Below are positions 57,217 through 64,000 of a DNA stretch of 64,000 nucleotides, one piece after another; the stretch's first letter is position 1, and each line of letters opens with the position of its first letter. Source of the stretch: Amycolatopsis alkalitolerans (GTDB taxonomy: Bacteria; Actinomycetota; Actinomycetes; Mycobacteriales; Pseudonocardiaceae); NCBI RefSeq assembly GCF_006152065.1, contig NZ_VDFW01000022.1, forward strand, positions 1 to 64,000, given 5' to 3'. The translations under genes and the position numbers were made by a program. The notes below the pieces were generated by a model. The model was not told where the DNA came from. It did no database searches and was given only the letters and a program-made list of their open reading frames with translations.

Positions 57217-59096
57217 GAGGCGCCTCGCACATACCGCCCGAGCGCGGAGACGGGGAACACCAGCCGGTACAGGTGGTAGTTGATGTAGAAGTCGCCGGGG
57301 AAGCCGGTGCCGGTGAACTGCGGCTCGTCCCAGGTGCCGTCGGCCCGCTGCGTCCCGGCCAGCCACCGCACCCCTCGCTCCACAATGGACGATTCACGCT
57401 CCCCCGCCGCCAGCAGGGCCAGCAATGCCCACGCTGTCTGGGACGCGGTCGAGTCGCCCTTGCCGATCCAGGCCGGATCCCGGTAGGACCGCAGGTCCTC
57501 GCCCCAGCCGCCGTCGGCGTTCTGCACCTCGGCGAGCCACGCCACCGCACGGCGGATCACCGGATCCGCGGGCGAGACCCCCGCCGCGACGAGCGCGGGC
57601 ACGACCGCGCCGGTGCCGTAGAGGTGGTTCGCGCCCCACCGGCCGAACCAGGATCCGTTGTCCTCCTGGGCATCCAGCAGCCACCGGACCCCCCGACGGC
57701 ACTCGCGGGTGCTCGTGAGCCCTTCCGCCGCGAGCATTTCGACGATATGCGCGGTGACGTCGGCCGAGGGCGGGTCGATCACCGCGCCGAAATCGCAGAA
57801 CGGCAGTTTGGTCGTCAGCTCCCGCGTGTTGTCGGCGTCGAACGCGCCCCAGCCCCCGTCGCTCGACTGCATGCCCTGCAGCCAGACCGTCGCCCGGTCG
57901 ATGGCCTCCTTCATCCGGGGCCGGTCGCCGAAAGCCGTGCGCCGCAAGGCCAGCACGATCTCGGCCGTGTCATCGGTGTCGGGATAGACGTCGTTGGCGA
58001 ACTCGAACGCCCAGCCGCCCGGCGGGGTCGTGGGCCGCTTGACCGCCCAGTCGCCGGCGACCCGGATCTCCTCGCCCAGCAACCAGTCCGCCGCCTTCAC
58101 CAGCGCCGGGTCGTCGGCGGGCTCGCCCGCGTCGTGCAGCGCGATCATCGCGAGCGCGGTGTCCCAGACCGGGGACTGGCACGCTTCGAGCCGCCGCACC
58201 CGGCCGTCCGGGGTTTCCTCGCGGATGATGAACCCGTCGAGCCCCTTCAACCCGGCCTTCATCGCGGGATGGTCGGACGAGTAGCCCAGCAGATGCAGCG
58301 CCAGCAGCGAATACACCCACGGCGGCTGGATGCCGCCCCATGAGCCGTCCGCCTCCTGGCGGGCGATGATCCACTCCGCGGCCTGCCGCATGGCCCATCC
58401 GCGCATGGGTTTCACCGGCAGCTTCGCGTAGGTGTGCAGGGCCTTGTCGAGGTATTCGAACGCGCCGGACCAGGTCCATGGTTTGAGGTTCTTGCCGGGC
58501 CGCTCGCCGGTGCGCAGCTCGTCGACCCCGAACGGCAGCGGCCGTACGGGTTTCAGCGTCGCGACGATCGTCAGTGGCACCACCGTCTGCCGTGCCCAGC
58601 ATCCCCAGTCGTAAACGTTGAGCGGGAACCACGACGGCAGGAAGATCAGCTCCGGTGGCATGTTGGGCAGCTCGTCCCAGGACCACAACCCGAACAGGGC
58701 CAGCCAGATCCGGGTGAAGACCCGGCTGTTCTCCAGCCCGCCACCGGCCAGCACGAACTCCTGCGCCGCGCGCATATGCGGCGCTTCGGGCGCGTCACCG
58801 GCCAGCCGCAGCGCGACCCATGCCTCGATCGTGGTCGACAGTTCGCCGGGCCCGCCGTAGAAGGTGGCCCACGTGCCGTCCTCGCGCTGTTGCGACCGGA
58901 TCCACCGCGCGGCTTCCTCGGTCTCGGCCGCGGTGAGGATGCCGAGGAACTCCCGCAGCAGCAGGTCCTCGGCATCCATCGTGACGTTCGTCTCCAGCTC
59001 GCCCTTCCACCAGCCGCCGCCCTCCTGCAGCCCCTTGAGGTGCTCGACCGCGCGCGCGAGCGTCACGGCGGCCGGGCTCTGGACGGTGCGCGTCAT
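57213..59096 (-). CDS. shc: Squalene-hopene cyclase
   Basis: A 627-residue cyclase (hpnF). The acid motif DTDDTA (Asp373, Asp375, Asp376) protonates squalene; QW repeats such as QREDGTW, QEADGSWGG and QSSDGGWGAFD line the barrel, plus GTGFPGDFYINYHLYR at the end. It makes hopene and hopanol from squalene at the membrane. The ATG at 59096 overlaps the prenyl synthase stop by one base. Normal length for the family. Confidence 0.95.
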   Translation of the reverse strand: MTRTVQSPAAVTLARAVEHLKGLQEGGGWWKGELETNVTMDAEDLLLREFLGILTAAETEEAARWIRSQQREDGTWATFYGGPGELSTTIEAWVALRLAGDAPEAPHMRAAQEFVLAGGGLENSRVFTRIWLALFGLWSWDELPNMPPELIFLPSWFPLNVYDWGCWARQTVVPLTIVATLKPVRPLPFGVDELRTGERPGKNLKPWTWSGAFEYLDKALHTYAKLPVKPMRGWAMRQAAEWIIARQEADGSWGGIQPPWVYSLLALHLLGYSSDHPAMKAGLKGLDGFIIREETPDGRVRRLEACQSPVWDTALAMIALHDAGEPADDPALVKAADWLLGEEIRVAGDWAVKRPTTPPGGWAFEFANDVYPDTDDTAEIVLALRRTAFGDRPRMKEAIDRATVWLQGMQSSDGGWGAFDADNTRELTTKLPFCDFGAVIDPPSADVTAHIVEMLAAEGLTSTRECRRGVRWLLDAQEDNGSWFGRWGANHLYGTGAVVPALVAAGVSPADPVIRRAVAWLAEVQNADGGWGEDLRSYRDPAWIGKGDSTASQTAWALLALLAAGERESSIVERGVRWLAGTQRADGTWDEPQFTGTGFPGDFYINYHLYRLVFPVSALGRYVRGAS

Positions 59097-60106
59097 CAGG
59101 CCTCCCTCGTGACGATGAACTCCGCGAGCGACAGCAGTTCTTCGCGCGGCTGGTCGGGAATCCGCGCGTCTTCGAGCTTCTGACGGCCGTCGGCCATCCG
59201 GCGGTAGGCCTCGTCGAGCGCCCATCTGCGCCCGCCCGCCTGCTCGATCAGCTCGGCCGCGTGCCGCACGGACTCCTCACCCGGCGCCCCGGTCCGCGCG
59301 AGCCATTTCGCGAGCTCCCTGCCGAGCGCGCCGCCATGGGTGATCGCGTACGTCACCGGGAGGCTCTTCTTGCGGGCCCGCAGATCCGAGTACACCGGTT
59401 TGCCGGTCACCGCCGTCTCGCCCCAGATCCCGAGCACGTCGTCGACCAGCTGGAAGGCCAGCCCCAGATCGGCGCCGAAACCGGCCAGCGCGTCGACCGT
59501 CGCCCGCGGCGCCCCGGCCAGTACCGCGCCGATCGCGGTGCTCGCGGACAGCAGCGCGCCCGTCTTCCCGGCGGCCATGTCGAGGCACTCGTCGAGGCCG
59601 ACGTCGTTGCGCTGCTCGAACGCGACGTCGAGGACCTGGCCGCGGATGAGCTCGTTGGTCGCGTCCGCCAGCAGCCGCGCCGCGGCGAGCGCGCACGGCC
59701 CGTCACCGTCGAGCAGCACCTCCTGCGCCAGCGAAAGCATCGCGTCCCCGGTGAGGATCGCGCTGGCCGCGCCGCGCACCGCCCATACGGTCGGCCGGTG
59801 CCGGCGCTCGGTGTCGCCGTCCATGAGGTCGTCGTGCAGCAACGAGAAGTTGTGCACCAGCTCCACGGCGACCGCGCCCGGTAAGGCCACTGTGGACGCG
59901 GCGCCCGCCGCCTCCGCGGAGAGCAGGGCCAGCGCGGGACGGACCGCCTTGCCGCCGCCGTCGGTCGGGTTGCCGTCGAGATCGGTCCAGCCCAGGTGGT
60001 AGTAGGCGACCCGGCGGCTGGCGGGGTCGAGCCGGTCCAGCGCCGCCCGCATCGCGGGCATGATCGCTTTCCGGCCCTGCTGGAGAGAGTCGAGAACCGC
60101 GGTCAT
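59096..60106 (-). CDS. Polyprenyl (farnesyl-type) diphosphate synthase
   Basis: A 336-residue trans-prenyl synthase. The first aspartate motif is DDLMD (Asp92, 93, 96); the second is DDVLG (Asp222, 223), with glycine in place of the last aspartate. It probably supplies farnesyl diphosphate for squalene synthesis in this cluster. The ATG at 60106 has AAGGA at proper spacing; a GTG one codon earlier is possible. It overlaps both neighbours by one base. Confidence 0.92.
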   Translation of the reverse strand: MTAVLDSLQQGRKAIMPAMRAALDRLDPASRRVAYYHLGWTDLDGNPTDGGGKAVRPALALLSAEAAGAASTVALPGAVAVELVHNFSLLHDDLMDGDTERRHRPTVWAVRGAASAILTGDAMLSLAQEVLLDGDGPCALAAARLLADATNELIRGQVLDVAFEQRNDVGLDECLDMAAGKTGALLSASTAIGAVLAGAPRATVDALAGFGADLGLAFQLVDDVLGIWGETAVTGKPVYSDLRARKKSLPVTYAITHGGALGRELAKWLARTGAPGEESVRHAAELIEQAGGRRWALDEAYRRMADGRQKLEDARIPDQPREELLSLAEFIVTREA

Positions 60107-61449
60107 CACATGTCCTTACTGTTCGGGTTCTGGGCACCGAGCAGGGCTTTGGCGGCCGCGTCGCCGCTGCGCACGGCCCCTTCCATGGTCGCAGGCCACC
60201 CGGTGGCCGTCCACGCGCCGGCGAGCACGAGCCCCTCGGCCGCGGTCGCGGCGCCGGGGCGCAGCGCCGCGCTCCCGGGTGCCGGGCGGAACGTGGCGTG
60301 CCGCTCGCGGGTGACGAAGAAGTCGCGCACGTCCGCGCGCGCCCCCGACGGCAGCACCTGCCGCAGCGCGGGCAGGATCCGCTCGCGGATCCGCCGCACC
60401 GGGACGTCGATGAGGTCGTCGGCGGCGGACATCGAGACCGCCACGTACTGACCACCGTCCACTCCGGACTGTCTGGTCCGGTCGAACACCCATTGCACGG
60501 GCGAGTCGACCGCGGCGAAGAACGGTTCGCTCAGCACCGGGCGGTCGAACACCACATGCACGTTGACGATCGGGGAGCTGCCCAGCGCGTCCGCCCAGCC
60601 CTCGGGCAGATTCACGCTGCCGTCGGGCAGCAGGCGGTGCGCGATGTCCGGCGGCACGGCGAGCACCACCGCCTCGGCGACGAACTCCGTCTCCCCCGCC
60701 ACGACACGCCAGCCACCGTCCTCCTTGGACAGTGCGGACACCTTGGTGCCCAGGAGGACCTGCGCGCCCGCCTCGGTGAGCCGCGCCTTCGCCGGTTCGC
60801 CGTGCAGCTCACGCAACGGGACCTTCGCCCAGCCGATGTCCGCCGCACCGGCATCGGTGAGCAGGCCGACCTGGAAGACCGTGGCGGCCAGCGACAGCGA
60901 CGCTTCGGCGGCGTGCGCGTTGAGCGTCGCGATGCCAACCAGGTCCCACAACTTCGTGATCGCCTGCTCGCTCTGCCCGTGCCGGCCGAGCCAGTCCGCG
61001 AAGGACTGCGCGTCGGCCTCCGCCGACTCCCGGTCGACCCCGCGCAGCGCGAGCGCCGCCCCGGCGAACCTGAGCCGGTCCGCGACCGGGAGCGGCCGGT
61101 ACTTCAGCACCGAGTCGGCCAGGTGCAGCGGCGCGGGCAAACCGTTGCGCCGCAACCACACCGGCTCGCGCAGCCGCGGCGACCGGACCGGGATCGCCAG
61201 CCTGGGCTGCAGGTGCACCTTGTCCATCACCCGCAGGCGCCGCAGCAGGTCCAGGTAGGACGTGCAGCAGCGCAGGAACACGTGCTGCCCGTTGTCCACG
61301 TCGAGCTCACCGCGCCGGAACGAATGGGTCAGCCCGCCGAGGTGGCCTCTGGCCTCCAGCAGCGTAACGTCCAGGCCGGCGTCGGCGCAGCGCAACGCCG
61401 CCGTGATCCCGGCGAGCCCCCCGCCGATCACCGCGACCCTGCGCGTCAC
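60106..61449 (-). CDS. hpnE: Hydroxysqualene dehydroxylase HpnE
   Basis: A 447-residue FAD-dependent amine-oxidase-fold enzyme. The dinucleotide motif is VIGGGLAGITAALRCADAG at the N-terminus, and the FAD-binding GAWTATGWPATMEGAVRSG is at the end. HpnE reduces hydroxysqualene to squalene, completing the HpnCDE route. The GTG at 61449 overlaps the hpnD stop as GTGA. Confidence 0.94.
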   Translation of the reverse strand: MTRRVAVIGGGLAGITAALRCADAGLDVTLLEARGHLGGLTHSFRRGELDVDNGQHVFLRCCTSYLDLLRRLRVMDKVHLQPRLAIPVRSPRLREPVWLRRNGLPAPLHLADSVLKYRPLPVADRLRFAGAALALRGVDRESAEADAQSFADWLGRHGQSEQAITKLWDLVGIATLNAHAAEASLSLAATVFQVGLLTDAGAADIGWAKVPLRELHGEPAKARLTEAGAQVLLGTKVSALSKEDGGWRVVAGETEFVAEAVVLAVPPDIAHRLLPDGSVNLPEGWADALGSSPIVNVHVVFDRPVLSEPFFAAVDSPVQWVFDRTRQSGVDGGQYVAVSMSAADDLIDVPVRRIRERILPALRQVLPSGARADVRDFFVTRERHATFRPAPGSAALRPGAATAAEGLVLAGAWTATGWPATMEGAVRSGDAAAKALLGAQNPNSKDM

Positions 61450-62303
61450 GACAGCCGTCCCGACAGCGCGCGCGCCGCCACTCCCAGCTTTTCCCGGCCG
61501 GACAGCGAAAGCCGGCGATCGAACACGAGGGAGGGCTGGTCGTTGATGCGTTCCAGCAGCTGCCGGTAGATCCCCGCCATGGCGAGGCACGAGGCCTTGC
61601 TGCGCCATTCGAGCAAGGGCGCCAGGCGCAGCCCGTCGGCGTACCACTCGCGGGCGCGCGCGGCGCTGTGCCGGACGAGCGCGGTCAGGCCGCCCTCGGT
61701 GTCTTTCAGGCGGCCCTGCTCGTCGAGTTCCAGCTCCACCCCGAAGGCGTCGAGATCGGACTGCGGCAGGTAGGTCCGGCCGTTCATCAGGTCCTCGCGG
61801 ATGTCGCGCAGGATGTTGGTCTGCTGCAAGGCGATGCCGAGCGCGTCGGCGTAGCGCGAAGCGTCCGGATGCGGCTTGCTCCCGAACACGCCGAGGCACA
61901 ACCGCCCGATGGACCCGGCCACGCAGCGGCAGTAGGTGGTCAGGTCCTCGAAGGTCGCGTACCGGCGGCCCTCGATGTCCATCCACACACCGTCGAGCAG
62001 CTCGTCGAACGCGCCCAGCGGGATCGGGAAGTGCTTCGCCGCGTCCGCGACCGCGATCAGCACGGGGTCGGTGGCGGTGTCCAGCTCGGCCAGCGATTTG
62101 CGGACGTCCTCGAGCCGGACGGCCTTCTCCTCGATCGGCAGGTCCCCGTCGCCGATGTCGTCGACGCGGCGAGCCAGGGCATAGACCGCGCACAGCGCCA
62201 CGCGCCGGCGGGACGTGAGCAGCCGGATGCCGTAGTAGAAGTTGCGGGCCTCGGTCCTGGTGATCTGCTCGCACGCGGCATACGCGGCTTCGATTTCGGT
62301 CAA
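61446..62303 (-). CDS. hpnD: Presqualene diphosphate synthase HpnD
   Basis: A 285-residue squalene/phytoene synthase-type enzyme. RNFYYGIRLL, VDDIGD and the second metal motif NILRDIREDLMNGRTYLP are present. It joins two farnesyl diphosphates to presqualene diphosphate. The TTG at 62303 overlaps the hpnC stop (TTGA). Order hpnC-hpnD-hpnE is the usual one. Confidence 0.94.
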   Translation of the reverse strand: MTEIEAAYAACEQITRTEARNFYYGIRLLTSRRRVALCAVYALARRVDDIGDGDLPIEEKAVRLEDVRKSLAELDTATDPVLIAVADAAKHFPIPLGAFDELLDGVWMDIEGRRYATFEDLTTYCRCVAGSIGRLCLGVFGSKPHPDASRYADALGIALQQTNILRDIREDLMNGRTYLPQSDLDAFGVELELDEQGRLKDTEGGLTALVRHSAARAREWYADGLRLAPLLEWRSKASCLAMAGIYRQLLERINDQPSLVFDRRLSLSGREKLGVAARALSGRLS

Positions 62304-63175
62304 GGGCGGCCTCCCCGCAGCAGCTTCGACAGATGGACCAGCACGTCCCGCTTGCGCGGCCGCGGCGTGCCCGAGAGCACGTCCCAGTCCGCGCGGCGGA
62401 GCGCGTCGACGGTCGCCAGGCCACCGGCGACGTACCCCGCGATGGCCAGGCGCGCCCAGCCTTTCAGCAGCCCTACGAGCGCCGCACCTTCGGTCAGCTG
62501 ATCGAGTGCTTCGGCGGCCTGCGCGGCGACCACCCGGCGCACCGCGGCGTTGGCGCGGGGCGCGTCCAGATCGGCCTCGCGCACCCCGAACTCGCCGAGA
62601 TCGGACTGCGGCAGGTAGATCCGGCCTGCTCGCTTGTCCTCGGCGACGTCCTGGCAGTGCTCGATGAGCTGGAGCGCGGTGCAGACCAGGTCGGACAGGC
62701 GCTGCGCCTCGGCCGAGCGGACCCCGAAGATGCGCAGCACGATCCGGCCGACCGGATCCGCCGACAGCGTGCAGTACCGCGCCAGGTCGGCCTGGGTGGC
62801 GTAGCGGGTGACCTCCTGGTCCTGGAGGTTGGCGCGGACGAGCCGGTCGAACGGTTCCTTGTCCAGACCGCGCGCGCGGATGGTCGGAACCAGGCGGCGC
62901 AGGACGGGGTGCGCGGGCTCACCCGCCCACGCCCGCGAAAGGTCCTCACGAAAACTCCGCAACGCGGCGGTGCGGTCTCCTTCGAACTCGTCGCCGAGGT
63001 CGTCGATCACGCGCGCGACGTCGTACAGCGCGCCGAGATCGCGCCGGAGCGCACGCGGAAGTATCCGGAGCGCTACCGGGAAGTTCTCAGTGTGTTTCTT
63101 CTCCGCGAGCAGAGCGTCATCGTCCGTCAGCACAGGGGCGCCGACCGTGTCGGAACCTGTCGGTGCTGTGTTCAT
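62300..63175 (-). CDS. hpnC: Hydroxysqualene synthase HpnC
   Basis: A 291-residue squalene-synthase-like protein. HTENFPVALRILP at the N-terminus, VIDDLGDEF and QDVAEDKRAGRIYLP are the signature. It converts presqualene diphosphate to hydroxysqualene. The ATG at 63175 is chosen; ATG 63190 is also in frame and neither has a clear ribosome site. It heads a seven-gene operon, hpnC to hpnH, in which most genes overlap by 1-4 bp. Confidence 0.92.
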   Translation of the reverse strand: MNTAPTGSDTVGAPVLTDDDALLAEKKHTENFPVALRILPRALRRDLGALYDVARVIDDLGDEFEGDRTAALRSFREDLSRAWAGEPAHPVLRRLVPTIRARGLDKEPFDRLVRANLQDQEVTRYATQADLARYCTLSADPVGRIVLRIFGVRSAEAQRLSDLVCTALQLIEHCQDVAEDKRAGRIYLPQSDLGEFGVREADLDAPRANAAVRRVVAAQAAEALDQLTEGAALVGLLKGWARLAIAGYVAGGLATVDALRRADWDVLSGTPRPRKRDVLVHLSKLLRGGRP

Positions 63176-63311
63176 CGGCCCATAATCCATCCAAGGGGGA
63201 CCGGCCTTCTTCGCACGAGAAACAAATTCGGGCGCGGCCGGGTTATCACGAGCGGACAGTGTTACCCCGATCGAAGGACGGCCTACGACATAAGGGTGGT
63301 GGAGGTATCCC

Positions 63312-64000
63312 GTGGAAGGTGGCAGAAGAGCGGATCCAGCGGAGTCGAAGCTGGAGGAACTCGCCGCCGCGACCGCCGAGCGGCTCCCCCGGATGCTCGA
63401 CGACGTCACGCGGCTGCTCGGCCACGACTGGCCGGACTACGCCGACTTCATGGTGACCGAACGGGACGAGGTGCTCGTCTCGGCCAACATGTTCCTGCAC
63501 CGCCTGATGAAGATGGCGAAATGGGACATCAGCGAGCTGCCCGGGGTGTCCGACCAGCCGCCCGAGCATCTGGGCGAGCAGCCGCTGTTCGAGGAGATCG
63601 GCCGTGCCCAGTGGCAGCAGGGCCGGGACCTGACGAGCCTGCTGTCCGCCTACCAGATCGGCGCGCGCGTCGCCTGGCATCACGTGGCCGAGGCGGCGCT
63701 CGAGGTCGGCGTCCCCTCCGACGTGTTCGCCTCCCTCGCGGAAGCGGTCTTCATCTTCGTCGACCAGCTTTCCTCCGCCTCCGCCCGCGGGTACGTGCTC
63801 GAACAGTCCGAGGCCGCGGCGGCGCGGGAACGCCTGCGTGACGAGCTGGGGAACATGCTGCTGTCCGACCGGTCCGACTCCGGCGCCATCCGGGCCGCCG
63901 CGGCCCGCGTCGACTGGCCGGTGCCGCGCGAGGCCGCGGTGGTCCTGGTCGAGCCCGACAATCCGGTGGGTGCCGCGCTGCTGGCCCGGCTCGACCACTC
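63312..64000 (+). CDS. PucR/CdaR-like transcriptional regulator (cut by window edge)
   Basis: The first 229 residues are visible and the frame is open to the right edge. The N-terminal region (KLEELAAATAERLPRMLDDV ... GHDWPDYADFMVTERDEVLV) and SAYQIGARVAWHHVAEAALEVG resemble the helical sensor domain of PucR/CdaR-type actinobacterial regulators, whose C-terminal HTH would lie beyond the window. The GTG at 63312 has TGGAGG seven bases upstream. It is divergent from hpnC across 136 bp and could regulate the hopanoid operon, though this is only positional inference. Confidence 0.75.
   Translation, partial: MEGGRRADPAESKLEELAAATAERLPRMLDDVTRLLGHDWPDYADFMVTERDEVLVSANMFLHRLMKMAKWDISELPGVSDQPPEHLGEQPLFEEIGRAQWQQGRDLTSLLSAYQIGARVAWHHVAEAALEVGVPSDVFASLAEAVFIFVDQLSSASARGYVLEQSEAAAARERLRDELGNMLLSDRSDSGAIRAAAARVDWPVPREAAVVLVEPDNPVGAALLARLDH

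Overview
The window is a GC-rich actinobacterial chromosome segment with frequent GTG/TTG starts, 1-4 bp start/stop overlaps inside operons, and several promoters whose -10 hexamer lies 6-8 nt before the start codon. The sufR-sufBDCSUT / mptB / ctaA / qor block and the small HTH gene beside an ABC-F gene match the layout known from Mycobacterium tuberculosis (Rv1454c to Rv1473A). With the Streptomyces-like hopanoid cluster and the two interspersed repeat families, this points to Pseudonocardiaceae, most likely Amycolatopsis or a close relative; that placement is an inference.

Layout. 1-4255: acetate module, with the 5' end of acs (minus strand) divergent from a LytS/LytR two-component system, a small two-helix membrane protein and an ActP/MctC-like symporter. 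4107-6324: two short-chain dehydrogenases with a divergent TetR. 6426-10347: epoxide hydrolase, a cytosine-deaminase-like enzyme, a 2-oxoglutarate/Fe(II) oxygenase and a frameshifted NCS1 nucleobase permease. 10331-19520: a small hypothetical gene, then an eight-gene minus-strand catabolic operon (TIGR03084-type protein, AtuA family, acyl-CoA dehydrogenase, carboxylase beta and alpha subunits, second acyl-CoA dehydrogenase, TetR) headed by an 18-bp palindrome. 19736-23499: nrdAB, whose NrdB has the Phe-for-Tyr radical-site replacement of class Ic enzymes. 23679-27164: P450 and a PAS-GGDEF-EAL protein with both catalytic motifs degenerate. 27204-31592: GNAT, LytR-CpsA-Psr, alpha/beta hydrolase, SIS protein, TetR and a deazaflavin-type nitroreductase. 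31567-38721: ABC exporter, GT87-like membrane protein, small HTH protein, ABC-F ATPase and dGTPase. 38857-41171: EAL-GGDEF protein and a secreted snapalysin-like protease. 41299-47602: complete suf operon under SufR. 47774-54667: mptB, an ABC ATPase/permease pair, ctaA, desaturase, hypothetical and quinone oxidoreductase. 54739-63175: hopanoid operon hpnC-D-E, prenyl synthase, shc, an HpnG-IspH fusion and hpnH. 63312 to the right edge: a PucR/CdaR-like regulator, cut off.

How it works together: acetate enters through the symporter and is activated by Acs, probably under LytS/LytR. The carboxylase operon looks like degradation of a branched or isoprenoid acyl-CoA. The suf operon builds the Fe-S clusters needed by IspH and radical-SAM HpnH, and the hopanoid operon makes squalene, hopene and adenosylhopane, carrying its own isoprenoid step as a gene fusion. 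Two repeat families (a 21-bp tandem unit and GTGAGGGACCCCCTCA) occupy every non-overlapping convergent gene junction in the window. No tRNA, rRNA, CRISPR array, insertion sequence or prophage was seen, and no stretch over 300 bp lacks a gene.
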